From contig CBDFLL010000006.1 in NCBI GenBank assembly GCA_965249205.1, forward strand, positions 558,001 through 622,000: DNA of 64,000 nucleotides. The letters are read 5' to 3'. The position numbers were made by a program, and so were the translations under genes. The notes below the pieces were generated by a model. That model was not told where the DNA came from. It did not search any database and saw nothing but the letters and a program-made list of their open reading frames with translations. Each line of letters starts with the position of its first letter. Position 1 is the first letter of the stretch. Shown here piece by piece: positions 53,090 to 61,279 of this stretch. The DNA comes from JAQBVV01 sp965249205 (GTDB lineage: Bacteria > Acidobacteriota > Vicinamibacteria > Vicinamibacterales > UBA2999).

Positions 53090-53289
53090 CCACAAGGCCG
53101 TGTGACGCCCCGAGTGCCTGTTCTCGTTGACGTGTTCGGGGTTCCACGCGTCACTCGTCTTGACGTTATGCGAGGTGGCATCGCGCTCGTCAGCCCTGAT
53201 GTTCAGGAATCCGTTCGCGGCCGAACGACGGTTTCGTGACATTCCGTCACAAAAATTACGCTGGCCGTACCGACGTATACCAAGTCTAA

Positions 53290-53375
53290 GCTATCGCACA
53301 CTTTCGGGCACACCTTGCGACAGGAAAATCGGCTTAGTCCGTCGGCACCAGCCGCCACAGCCAAGGCTCGTGAGT
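53290..53375 (-). pseudogene. Remnant of a PD40 protein 3' end and its flank
   Basis: On the minus strand the last codons of a PD40 protein can be read (WLWRLVPTD, stop at 53336), followed by the flank GTGTGCCCGAAAGTGTGCG shared with 46440-46490. The rest of the gene is gone; the sequence changes a few bases before a family A element. The surrounding 53090-53741 holds no complete gene. Confidence 0.5.
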
Positions 53376-53395
53376 CTTGTAAATGAGCCAGCCAA

Positions 53396-53506
53396 CTAGC
53401 GCGGATTTCACTTCTCCCTAGCAGGCGGTCGTGGTGCTCCGCCCTGGTAGGCGAGGACTGCCTACGGTTCCTTGGGCGCTACGCGCTCATGAAATCCGCG
53501 CTAGAC
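53396..53506 (+). repeat. Miniature inverted-repeat element, family A, copy 3 (best ends)
   Basis: 111 bp with perfect ends CTAGCGCGGATTTCA and TGAAATCCGCGCTAG. Interior ACTTCTCCCTAGCAGGCGGT ... GACTGCCTACGGTTCC ... CTACGCGCTCA matches copies at 9766 and 20441. No open frame. Confidence 0.85.
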
Positions 53507-53741
53507 GCCCGACCGACACACGCACACCCGCGTGGTCGCTAGAAATGATGGGTGAGAGAGCGGCGGCCACCGCAGGTCGTATGTTGAAATAGATCGTGAG
53601 GAGCGAGCCGAATCTTATCGTAGTAGGACCTATGGACTATTACGACGGGTGACGATCTACACTGCCGGTTCAAACAGCCCACGGTATGAAGAACACATTT
53701 TCACAGACTGAGTGTCACAGGCGTTTGGAGGGTGTCTTCAG

Positions 53742-54566
53742 ATGATCGTCTGGTCTCGCGCAGCGCTTGGTCTCGTTCCGGTGATCGTATGCCTGTGGTT
53801 CACCTCCGCGCTTCATGGGCAGGCCTGGGATGACGTGGACGGCCCAGCCGCCGGCGAGCCCGAGTCGATCGGCCGGTACGCGGCCGGCTGTTTGGTCGGC
53901 GCCGCACGTCTACCCCCCAATGGCCCCGGCTACCAGGCGATTCACATCGAGCGCAACCGCCACCACGGTCACCCCGACCTGGTCCGCTTCGTCGAGTCGC
54001 TCGCGCAGCGCGCCGAGGATGCCGGGCTCGGCTTGCTGCCGGTCGGCGATATGAGCCAGCCGCGCGGCGGCCCGATGATCGAGGACCACGCAAGTCACCA
54101 GGTTGGCCTGGACGTCGATATTTACTTTCGACTCGATCTGCCCAGGCTGCCGCCTGCGGAGCGTGAAGACCTCGAGTTGCCGTCGCTGGTCCAGGGCCAA
54201 CAGCCAGAACTCGACGTGCGCTTCGGTGAACCACAGGTTGAGTTGCTTCGGCTGGCCGCCAGCGACCCCGATGTGGCGCGCATCTTCGTCAACCCGCTCA
54301 TCAAGCGGGCAATGTGCGAGCGGCCGTGGCCGGACCGCCGCTTCCTGCGCAGGCTGCGACCGTGGTTCGGGCACGGAGACCACATGCATGTCCGCCTCGA
54401 TTGCCCAGCCTCGAGCGCCGACTGCATCGCGCAGGCGGAGCCCCCTCCCAACGACGGCTGCGGCCCTGAGCTCGCCTCGTGGCTCGAGCGTGGTCGGCTC
54501 CCGTCGCGGGCACCTGGTGAGCGACGGACGCCCGTGCTGCCGATGCGGTGCGACGCGCTGCGCTAG
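53742..54566 (+). CDS. mepA: Penicillin-insensitive murein endopeptidase (MepA-like)
   Basis: 274 residues; ATG 53742 follows TTTGGAGGGTG. A signal peptide (LGLVPVIVCLWFTSALHGQ) leads to the LAS metallopeptidase core: H119-Q-V-G-L-D-V-D126 gives His and Asp zinc ligands, and H211-G-D-H-M-H216 gives the last ligand and catalytic His, with DCP following as in MepA. IERNRHHGHPDLV near residue 70 is also conserved. It cleaves D-alanyl-meso-DAP cross-links in periplasmic peptidoglycan. The stop TAG is in the CTAG at which an IS481 copy sits. Confidence 0.9.
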   Translation: MIVWSRAALGLVPVIVCLWFTSALHGQAWDDVDGPAAGEPESIGRYAAGCLVGAARLPPNGPGYQAIHIERNRHHGHPDLVRFVESLAQRAEDAGLGLLPVGDMSQPRGGPMIEDHASHQVGLDVDIYFRLDLPRLPPAEREDLELPSLVQGQQPELDVRFGEPQVELLRLAASDPDVARIFVNPLIKRAMCERPWPDRRFLRRLRPWFGHGDHMHVRLDCPASSADCIAQAEPPPNDGCGPELASWLERGRLPSRAPGERRTPVLPMRCDALR

Positions 54567-54567
54567 A

Positions 54568-55604
54568 TGTTGAAGTCAAACACGTTGTTCATCACGCAGC
54601 ACTCGTGAGTCGTGACACGGGCGGTTCATAGTGCAAGCTGGCGTGCGGCCGGTCGTGATTGTAGTAGCGCAGCCACGGGCGAAGGGCTCGCCGGCGGTGG
54701 CGAGACGTCTGATACGGCTGGACATAGGCCCACTCACGCAGCAGCGTCTGAATGAAGCGCTCAGCCTTGCCGTTGGTCCGCGGCGTATAGGGGCGCGTCC
54801 GCAGATGGCGCAGCGCGTGGGCCTGACAGGCTGTCCGAAACCGCCGGGACACGTAGCCGCTGCCGTTATCGCTCATGACGCGATGGACGGTGATCTGCCG
54901 CGCCGCGTACCAAGCGACGGCTCGGTCCAAGAAAGCGGCACAGGTGGTCCCCGTCTGGTCGCCCAGGACCTCGACGTAGGCCAGCCGCGTATGGTCGTCC
55001 ACCGCCACATGCACGTACTCCCAGCCCGCCCCCGGTGACGCCTGCCGGGGATTCCCATGAATCCGATGGCCTACACGCCGAAAGCGCCCCAGCGGCTTGA
55101 TGTCCACGTGTAGCAGATCGCCAGGGTGCGGCCACTCGTAGCGCTGGATCGGGACGGGCGGCGGGCCTGGGAGCCGGTTGAGTCCCAGCCGCCGCAGCCA
55201 GGCCCCCACCGTCGAGCGGGGCATCCGCAAGGCGCGGGCAATGGCCCAGGCCGGCAGGCCGTGTTGCTCGCGGAGCTGCCGGATGAACGTGACCCGGATC
55301 GCCGGCGTGACATGCGGAGTCCGCTGCGGCCGGGACGATCGGTCCTCCAGCCCGGCTGCACCCTCTTCGCGGAACCGGCGCACCCATTTCGCAACCGTGC
55401 GGACACTTACGCCGTAGCCCTCGGCCACGGCGTCGTGCGCCCACTCATCGAACAGGACACGGCGCACCAATTCCAGGCGCGAAGTCGGGGTCGTCTTGGC
55501 ATTACGATGAAGCGTCATCCGGGGCCTCCTCTGGTCAGAACGGTGGTCTGGAAACTCCATTCTTTTCAGAGTGCTCCGGATGAACAACGTGTTTAGCAAA
55601 GACA
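54568..55604 (-). mobile_element. IS481-type insertion sequence, copy 2 (inverted)
   Basis: 1037 bp with the same ends as copy 1, reversed. The flanking hexamers do not match each other (GCTAGA at 54562-54567, CCTAGC at 55605-55610), although both have the CTAG core. This suggests that the two flanks came from different insertion events joined by recombination. Confidence 0.9.
54592..55518 (-). CDS. IS481 family transposase (copy 2)
   Basis: 308 residues, same protein as at 43373-44299: helix-turn-helix units, then LLHVDIKPLGRF, VMSDNGSGYVS and YTPRTNGKAERFIQ as the DDE core. ATG 55518 is preceded by AGGAGG. Intact. Confidence 0.94.
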   Translation of the reverse strand: MTLHRNAKTTPTSRLELVRRVLFDEWAHDAVAEGYGVSVRTVAKWVRRFREEGAAGLEDRSSRPQRTPHVTPAIRVTFIRQLREQHGLPAWAIARALRMPRSTVGAWLRRLGLNRLPGPPPVPIQRYEWPHPGDLLHVDIKPLGRFRRVGHRIHGNPRQASPGAGWEYVHVAVDDHTRLAYVEVLGDQTGTTCAAFLDRAVAWYAARQITVHRVMSDNGSGYVSRRFRTACQAHALRHLRTRPYTPRTNGKAERFIQTLLREWAYVQPYQTSRHRRRALRPWLRYYNHDRPHASLHYEPPVSRLTSAA

Positions 55605-55748
55605 CCTAGCCTTGGCAGGAGGCACCAGGTTTCCGAGGTGGCTCATTTCGACCGTTCAGGCCGGTGCGCAGAATCGTTGACCCTCATCGGACGCGGCGCT
55701 ACAGTCACAGTGCGCGTAGCTGGAGTCGTCTTTCATCCGGAGGTCGGC

Positions 55749-56390
55749 GTGTCAGAGCACCACGAGCACGATCATCATGCGGAGTTCACCGAGCCACCCT
55801 CGGACATCGAATTGCGAGTCAAAGCGCTGGAGTCACTTCTGGTGGAAAAGGGTCTCGCTGACCCTGCCGCGATTGATGCCATCGTCGACAGGTTCGAGCA
55901 CAAAGTTGGCCCGCGCAACGGCGCGCGCGTTGTCGCCAAGGCGTGGAGTGACCCCGAGTACAAACGCTGGCTACTCGAAGACTCCACGGCTGCAATCGCG
56001 TCCATGGGGTACATCGGTGGCCAAGGCGAGCAGATGCGGGTGATCGAAAACACCGACGACATCCACAACCTCGTGGTGTGTACGCTGTGCTCGTGCTACC
56101 CGTGGCCTGTGCTTGGCCTCCCGCCGGTGTGGTACAAGTCGGCACCGTATCGCTCCCAGGCGGTCAAAGATCCTCGGGGTGTTCTTCAGGGGTTCGGAAC
56201 CAAACTCCCCGACACGATCGAAATCCGCGTCTGGGACTCGACGTCCGAGATGCGGTTCCTGGTCCTGCCTCAGCGCCCAGAGGGCACCGAAGGTTGGAGC
56301 GAGGAGCAGTTGGCGGAGATCGTGACTCGCAACTCCATGGTTGGCGTCGAAAAGGTAGCCAGCCCAGGATCGTTGGGTACCGATCGATGA
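55749..56390 (+). CDS. nthA: Nitrile hydratase subunit alpha, cobalt type
   Basis: 213 residues from GTG 55749, chosen because CCGGAGGTCGGC precedes it; a longer frame from 55638 is not protein-like at its start. The metal claw is V-C111-T112-L-C114-S115-C116-Y-P-W: Thr in the second position marks the cobalt form (Ser in iron enzymes), and C114 and C116 are the cysteines oxidised in mature enzymes. RVIENTDDIHNLVVCTLCSC is typical, as is WYKSAPYRSQAVKDPRGVL. The enzyme hydrates nitriles to amides in the cytoplasm. First gene of a three-gene coupled operon that starts 145 bases after an IS481 copy. Confidence 0.95.
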   Translation: MSEHHEHDHHAEFTEPPSDIELRVKALESLLVEKGLADPAAIDAIVDRFEHKVGPRNGARVVAKAWSDPEYKRWLLEDSTAAIASMGYIGGQGEQMRVIENTDDIHNLVVCTLCSCYPWPVLGLPPVWYKSAPYRSQAVKDPRGVLQGFGTKLPDTIEIRVWDSTSEMRFLVLPQRPEGTEGWSEEQLAEIVTRNSMVGVEKVASPGSLGTDR

Positions 56391-57058
56391 ACGGCGCACA
56401 CGACATGGGTGGCATGGAAGGATTCGGCCCCGTAAGAGCCGAGCCTGAGTCGCAAGAACCCTTCTTCCACGCAAAGTGGGAGGGGCGCGTCTTCGGGATG
56501 AATCTGGCGGCAGGCTTCCATCGGCGGTGGAACATCGACATGGGTCGCCACGCCCGCGAGCGGCAGCTCCCGGTTGACTACCTGCGGCACAGTTACTACG
56601 AGAACTGGATGGCGGGTCTCGAAACCCTGCTCAAGGAGTCTGGACTCGTCACGGAGGAAGAGCTGCGCACCGGCACATCGGCCGGCCTTGTTCCGGAGGA
56701 GGTCCGGGCGAGGACGCTGAAGCCCGAGCAGGTGGGCAAGACGCCGCTCCGAATCGCGAACTACCGTCGAGACGTCGATGCGCCTCCCCGGTTTCGCCCG
56801 GGCGACCGGGTTCGTGCGGTCAATCGGCACCCGAACGGCCACACGCGTGAGCCGCGCTACGTTCGCGGCCACCTGGGCAGGATCCATGAACACTATGGCG
56901 CCCAGGTGTTTCCCGACCTCAGCGCCGAGGGTATCGACGAGGGTCGGCATCTCTACAACGTTCGCTTCGAAGGCGGAGAGCTGTGGGGCGAGTCGGCCAA
57001 CGCGAATAGCGCGGTCTATGTCGATCTCTTCGAGGACTACCTGGAGCCTGCCGAATGA
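56387..57058 (+). CDS. nthB: Nitrile hydratase subunit beta
   Basis: 223 residues; ATG 56387 overlaps the alpha stop by four bases. The N-terminus MNGAHDMGGMEGFGPV is the family signature, and YYENWMAGLETLLKESGLVT and the C-terminal SH3-like domain (FRPGDRVRAVNRHPNGHTREPRYVRGHLG) are characteristic. Two conserved Arg of the active site lie in RYVRG-type regions. Forms the alpha-beta heterodimer with NthA. Confidence 0.95.
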   Translation: MNGAHDMGGMEGFGPVRAEPESQEPFFHAKWEGRVFGMNLAAGFHRRWNIDMGRHARERQLPVDYLRHSYYENWMAGLETLLKESGLVTEEELRTGTSAGLVPEEVRARTLKPEQVGKTPLRIANYRRDVDAPPRFRPGDRVRAVNRHPNGHTREPRYVRGHLGRIHEHYGAQVFPDLSAEGIDEGRHLYNVRFEGGELWGESANANSAVYVDLFEDYLEPAE

Positions 57059-57432
57059 CAGACCAGCGCGAGTTGATCAGCGAGCTGGGGCAGATCCCAC
57101 GAGATGACGATGGTCCGGTGTTCAACGCGCCATGGGAGGCGTCGGCGTTCGCACTCGCGGTCCGACTTTCAGAGCAGGGCCATTTCACGTGGCAGGAGTG
57201 GGCTACCGTCCTGAGTACGGAAATCACCCGAGCGCAGGAGGGTGGCGATCCTGACCTGGGCGACACGTACTATCATCACTGGGTCCAGGCGCTCGAGCGG
57301 CTGTGTTCGGAAAAGGCGCTCGTCTCGCCACCCGACATGGACCAGCGCAAAGAAGACTGGCGTAGGGCGTATCTGAACACGCCTCACGGAAAGCCGATAG
57401 AGTTGTCGGCCAGTAGTGTCCCAAGCGTCTGA
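57055..57432 (+). CDS. Nitrile hydratase accessory protein (P14K/NthG type)
   Basis: 125 residues; ATG 57055 overlaps the beta stop by four bases. It resembles the beta-subunit N-terminal half: FNAPWEASAFALAVRLSEQGHFTWQEWA, YYHHWVQALERLCSEKALVS. Such proteins act as metallochaperones or self-subunit-swapping activators that put cobalt into the alpha subunit, which agrees with the cobalt-type motif of NthA. The usual C-terminal flexible tail is short here. No cobalt transporter gene is in the window. Confidence 0.88.
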   Translation: MTDQRELISELGQIPRDDDGPVFNAPWEASAFALAVRLSEQGHFTWQEWATVLSTEITRAQEGGDPDLGDTYYHHWVQALERLCSEKALVSPPDMDQRKEDWRRAYLNTPHGKPIELSASSVPSV

Positions 57433-57473
57433 CCGGTCGAGGATGCAGACGCGCCGGATCGGAGCGGCGCCAC

Positions 57474-57602
57474 CAGGTGGACGGTGTCGGTCGAGCCGGG
57501 GGAGACCTTCGAGGCGGGCATTGCCGAGCCCGTCTTCGAGGATCGGTATGGCCGCAAGGCGGCCAATCACACCGGCTTCGACGTGGGGCGCGACGGCCGG
57601 TC
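57474..57602 (+). pseudogene. Fragment of a PD40 propeller gene
   Basis: Reads WTVSVEPGETFEAGIAEPVF then EDRYGRKAANHTGFDVGRDG, closely matching residues near the end of the PD40 protein at 1-1065 (positions 850-970), also at DNA level. It has neither start nor stop. 57603-57829 contains only the leader of the next gene, including AAGGAGGTAAGGA. Confidence 0.75.
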
Positions 57603-57829
57603 AAAAAGGGGGCGGAATCCCCACTTGACTAACGCCGCCAGTGTCGACACGGGGTAGAATCTGTCGTGCGGCCTCGCGGCTCGTGGAATGCACTCTGCTC
57701 GCCGATGCGCGCGTCGAGGTCAAAGTATTGAAGTAGAGGCGAATAATAGGCTGTCGCTCGGTGTTCGGGTTTCCCGCTCTGGATGATGTCGGGGATCGTC
57801 ACAAGTCGTAGCGCGGAAGGAGGTAAGGA

Positions 57830-60007
57830 ATGGCCCGAAAAGCATACTCTCGCGGAAATATCGGGATTGCGGTCGTCGCGATCATGGTCGTCGCGGTCGT
57901 CGGCCTGCGTGGTGGTCAGGCACCCGGTGCGGCGGTTCCAATGGACGGTAACGACATCGCAGGTGTGGTCACCGGTCCCAACGGCCCGGAAGCGGGCGTC
58001 TGGGTGATTGCGGAAACACAGGCTCTCCCCACCAAGCACAGCAAGATCGTGGTGACGGATGACGAGGGCCGCTACCTCATCCCTGATCTGCCGGACGCCA
58101 CCTACGACGTGTGGGTGCGCGGCTTTGGGCTCGTGGATTCCGAGAGAGTGCAGGCCGAGCCCGGTGATGCGCTCAACCTGACGGCGGTCATCGCACCCAG
58201 CCAGCGGGCCGCAGCCGAGTACTACCCGGCCCAGTCCTGGTTCGCTCTGCTCCAGATGCCGGCTCCGGGCGAGTTCCCCGGCACGGGGCCCGAGGGCAAC
58301 GGCATCTCGCCGAACATCGGGAGCCAGGGCGAGTGGATCCGATCGATCGTGAACACAGACGGCTGCACGGGATGCCACGTAATCGGCAACAAGGTGACGC
58401 GCGAGATTCCCGAGGAGTTCGGGGACTTGGGGTCGCATGTCGACGCGTGGGAGCGTCGCATCCAGTCCGGTCAGTCCGGGGGCTCGATGGACAGCCGGTT
58501 CGCGCAGGTTGGCCGCAGAGCCGCACTCGAGATGTACAGCGATTGGACGAGTCGCATCGAAGCGGGCGAGTATCCGACGGTGGCCCCTTCACGCCCAGAG
58601 GGTGTCGAGCGGAACGTGGTGATCAGCCAGTGGGATTGGGCCGACCCAACGGCCTACATGCACGACTTGATTTCTGCCGATAAGCGAAACCCAACGGTCA
58701 ACGCCAATGGGCCGTTGTACGGAGCAACCGAGGCAAGCAAGGACTACATGCCGGTCCTCGATCCGAACACGAACATGTCGAGCATGGTGACGTTGGAGGT
58801 GCGCGACCCCCTGACCCCGACCACGGGTTCGAATCCGCCGATGATGCCGTCGAGGTACTGGGGCGACGAGGTCATCTGGGATAGCCAGGTCAACGCGCAC
58901 AGCTTCGCCATGGATAGTCAGTCGCGCGTGTGGGTCGCGGCGAGGGTGCGTCCTGGCGAGACCCCGGCTTTCTGTCAGGTCGGATCGAGCCATCCGTCGG
59001 CTCAGGCGTTTCCGATCGATCGAAGCAACCGACAGGTTGAGGTGTACGACCCCCAGACCAAGGAAATCACGACGATCAACACCTGCTTCGGAACGCACCA
59101 CCTGAATTTCGCAAACGATGACAAACTGTGGTTCTGCGGCAGTGGCCCGGTGGTCGCGTGGTTCGACAGCAAGGTGTTCGACGAGACCGGCGACGAGGAG
59201 GCGGCGCAGGGCTGGTCAGTGCAGGTGCTGGATACCAACGGTAACGGCAGGCGAGATGAGTATGTCGAGCCTGGCGAGCCGATGGATCCCACCAAGGACA
59301 CGCGGATCGAGCGAGGCTTTTACGGCGTGGCGCCAAGTCCGCTCGATGGCTCGATCTGGGGCTCGAGCACGGGGTTCCCGGGCGGGGTCGTGCGGTTCGT
59401 GCCAGGTGATGATCCGGTGAACACCGGGCTGACGGAGTTCTATGAGGTGCCGTGGAACGACGCAGATGCCTCGGTTCAGGGGTTCGCCCCGCGCGGCATG
59501 GACGTTGACAGCAATGGCGTCGTCTGGACCGTGTTGTCGAGCGGACACTTGGCGAGCTTCGACCGCACCCAGTGCCAGGCTCCGTTGAACGGGCCAGACG
59601 CTACTGGTCAGCACTGCAGCGAAGGCTGGACGCTTCATTCGTTCCCAGGGCCGAACTACAAGGGCTCGATTGCTTCGGGCAGCGCCGAATCCGCCTACTA
59701 CACCTTCGTCGATCGGTTCGACCTGTTGGGAGTCGGCGAGAACGTGCCGCTGTCGACGGGGAACGAGTCGCAGTCCCTTCAAGCCCTGGTCGACGGCGAG
59801 TTCAAGACTTTCCGGGTACCCTACCCGCTGGGTGGGTTCCACGCGAAGGCCCTGGACGGGCGCATCGATGATCCCGATGCCGGCTGGAAGGGAAAGGCGA
59901 TCTGGACAACCTGGGGCACCCGGTCCCCGTTCCATGCCGAAGGCGGCCAGGGCACGGTCCCGCAGGTCGTGAAGTTCCAGGTGCGGCCTGACGCGCTTGC
60001 ACGGTAG
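57830..60007 (+). CDS. Exported protein with carboxypeptidase-like domain, heme motif and propeller
   Basis: 725 residues; ATG after AAGGAGGTAAGGA. An N-terminal membrane signal (IGIAVVAIMVVAVVGLRGGQA), then a carboxypeptidase regulatory-like beta sandwich (about 40-122: IAGVVTGPNGPEAGVWVIAE, VTDDEGRYLIPDLP), a short region with one c-type heme motif C179-T-G-C182-H183, and a large C-terminal part (from about 330) with streptogramin-lyase/SMP-30-like propeller strands (SQSRVWVAARV, ITTINTCFGTHHLNF, MDVDSNGVVWTVLSSGHLA). Likely a periplasmic redox or binding protein. No substrate can be given. Confidence 0.82.
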   Translation: MARKAYSRGNIGIAVVAIMVVAVVGLRGGQAPGAAVPMDGNDIAGVVTGPNGPEAGVWVIAETQALPTKHSKIVVTDDEGRYLIPDLPDATYDVWVRGFGLVDSERVQAEPGDALNLTAVIAPSQRAAAEYYPAQSWFALLQMPAPGEFPGTGPEGNGISPNIGSQGEWIRSIVNTDGCTGCHVIGNKVTREIPEEFGDLGSHVDAWERRIQSGQSGGSMDSRFAQVGRRAALEMYSDWTSRIEAGEYPTVAPSRPEGVERNVVISQWDWADPTAYMHDLISADKRNPTVNANGPLYGATEASKDYMPVLDPNTNMSSMVTLEVRDPLTPTTGSNPPMMPSRYWGDEVIWDSQVNAHSFAMDSQSRVWVAARVRPGETPAFCQVGSSHPSAQAFPIDRSNRQVEVYDPQTKEITTINTCFGTHHLNFANDDKLWFCGSGPVVAWFDSKVFDETGDEEAAQGWSVQVLDTNGNGRRDEYVEPGEPMDPTKDTRIERGFYGVAPSPLDGSIWGSSTGFPGGVVRFVPGDDPVNTGLTEFYEVPWNDADASVQGFAPRGMDVDSNGVVWTVLSSGHLASFDRTQCQAPLNGPDATGQHCSEGWTLHSFPGPNYKGSIASGSAESAYYTFVDRFDLLGVGENVPLSTGNESQSLQALVDGEFKTFRVPYPLGGFHAKALDGRIDDPDAGWKGKAIWTTWGTRSPFHAEGGQGTVPQVVKFQVRPDALAR

Positions 60008-60043
60008 TCGGCGTTCATACCGGTAGCGTCAGGTTGATGAGAA

Positions 60044-60106
60044 GACGAGAAGAGGGGTGAGCATCCGAGATCGCGAGATCTGAGATGCGATCCCCTCGTT
60101 CTCGTC
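60044..60106 (+). terminator. Long hairpin after the heme-propeller gene
   Basis: GACGAGAAGAGGGG at 60044 pairs with CCCCTCGTTCTCGTC ending at 60106 (one bulge). Inside, GCATCCGAGATC pairs with GATCTGAGATGC around a GCGA loop. No T-run follows, so it is either a Rho-independent-like structure of weak type or an mRNA-stabilising stem. It lies 37 bases after the stop. Confidence 0.5.
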
Positions 60107-60161
60107 GCGGGAGACGCAATGGTCCTGCCGAACCCTTCGTCTGCGCCCGGTGTTATCCGTC

Positions 60162-60386
60162 ATGGGCATCGTGCCGGTTGATTGGACCTACGCCGGCGCA
60201 GCGCATCTGATCGAGCGCGCCGGTTTCGGCGCGACGCCAGCACAGGTCGCCGAGGTCGCGGCCTTGACGCAGCAAGCCGCGGATTGTCTGGTCGACTACA
60301 CAGCATGCGGCTGCTCGACAGGTCACGTTGACCGCGCGAGCGGATCTACTGGACGCACGGAACCAGAGGTGCCGCTATCGCGTTAG
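60162..60386 (+). pseudogene. DUF1800 family N-terminal fragment
   Basis: From ATG 60162: VPVDWTYAGAAHLIERAGFG then ATPAQVAEVAALTQQAADCL-VDY is the typical start of DUF1800 proteins (AAHLLRRAGFGxTP...VDRLVDY). After VDY the sequence becomes unrelated and stops at 60386. Family members have 450-600 residues, so nearly all of the gene is lost. The DUF4159 gene begins 13 bases later. Confidence 0.7.
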
Positions 60387-60398
60387 ACTGTGCCATTC

Positions 60399-61217
60399 AT
60401 GGCTATTTCGCGCGTCCTGATCGTCGTGGCCGTCGTTTCCATAGCCGCCGCAGGTGTCGCCCAGGGACAGTTCGGGCGCCGTTTCTTCCAGCCCCAGGTC
60501 GCCACCAACCTCGACTTTGACGGCCAGTTTCACTACTGCCGGCTGGTGTACGGCTCCTCCTTGAACCGACGCGGCGGGGGAGGGGGATGGACGACCGACT
60601 ACCCGAACGCCGATATCAACATGTCGATTCGGCTGTCGGAGTTGACCAACATCGATGTCAGCAAGGACGGGACCGGACAGCCCAATCACCTGCTCGTGCG
60701 AGTAGAAGGCGACGAACTGTTTCAATGCCCCCTGGTGATCATGTCTGCGCCAGAACGCGCGTTCTTCACCGGCGACGATGCCCTACGACTGCGGGAGTAC
60801 CTCCTCAAAGGCGGCATGTTGTGGACGGATGACTCCTGGGGCTCCTACGATTGGTACGACTGGGTCGGACAGCTCCGAAAGGTGCTCCCCGCAGGCGAGT
60901 ACCCCATCTTCGATCTTCCACTCGATCACGTGCTCTTCCGCACGCAGTTTGAAGTCACCGAGATCCCACAGATCCCGAGCATCAATTTCTTCATGCGCTC
61001 TGGCGGAGGCACGTCCGAGCGAGGAGTCGACAGCGCGGTGCCGGTCGTTCGCGCGGTTGCCGATGACGACGGTCGAATCATGGTCCTGATGACGCACAAC
61101 ACCGACATCCAGGACTCGTGGGAGCGCGAGGGGGACGATGCGTCGTACTTCTATGCGTTCAGCCCGCGCGGCTACGCGTTTGGGATCAATGCATTCCTGT
61201 ACGCGCTGACGCACTGA
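60399..61217 (+). CDS. Secreted DUF4159 domain protein
   Basis: 272 residues from ATG 60399 (an in-frame GTG lies three codons earlier). A signal peptide (VLIVVAVVSIAAAGVAQGQF) is followed by the DUF4159 domain: FHYCRLVYGSSLNRRGGGGG, WTTDYPNADINMSIRLSELT, RLREYLLKGGMLWTDDSWG and the C-terminal RGYAFGINAFLYALTH. The fold resembles glutamine-amidotransferase-like or ThuA-like domains (a gatekeeper GG-x-L-W-x-D). In Acidobacteriota and Planctomycetes the family is common near MoxR/DUF58 genes, which are absent here. Function unknown. Confidence 0.88.
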   Translation: MAISRVLIVVAVVSIAAAGVAQGQFGRRFFQPQVATNLDFDGQFHYCRLVYGSSLNRRGGGGGWTTDYPNADINMSIRLSELTNIDVSKDGTGQPNHLLVRVEGDELFQCPLVIMSAPERAFFTGDDALRLREYLLKGGMLWTDDSWGSYDWYDWVGQLRKVLPAGEYPIFDLPLDHVLFRTQFEVTEIPQIPSINFFMRSGGGTSERGVDSAVPVVRAVADDDGRIMVLMTHNTDIQDSWEREGDDASYFYAFSPRGYAFGINAFLYALTH

Positions 61218-61279
61218 CGCTTCCCCGATCGTCGTCGGTTTCTACGCCTGTTGACTGAGTGCTACAGAGATCGATCTAG

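Noticed and set aside
43287..55604. Composite transposon formed by the inverted IS481 pair
   Set aside because: Copy 1 has an intact duplication on both sides, so it inserted alone; only copy 2 shows mismatched flanks, which recombination explains better.
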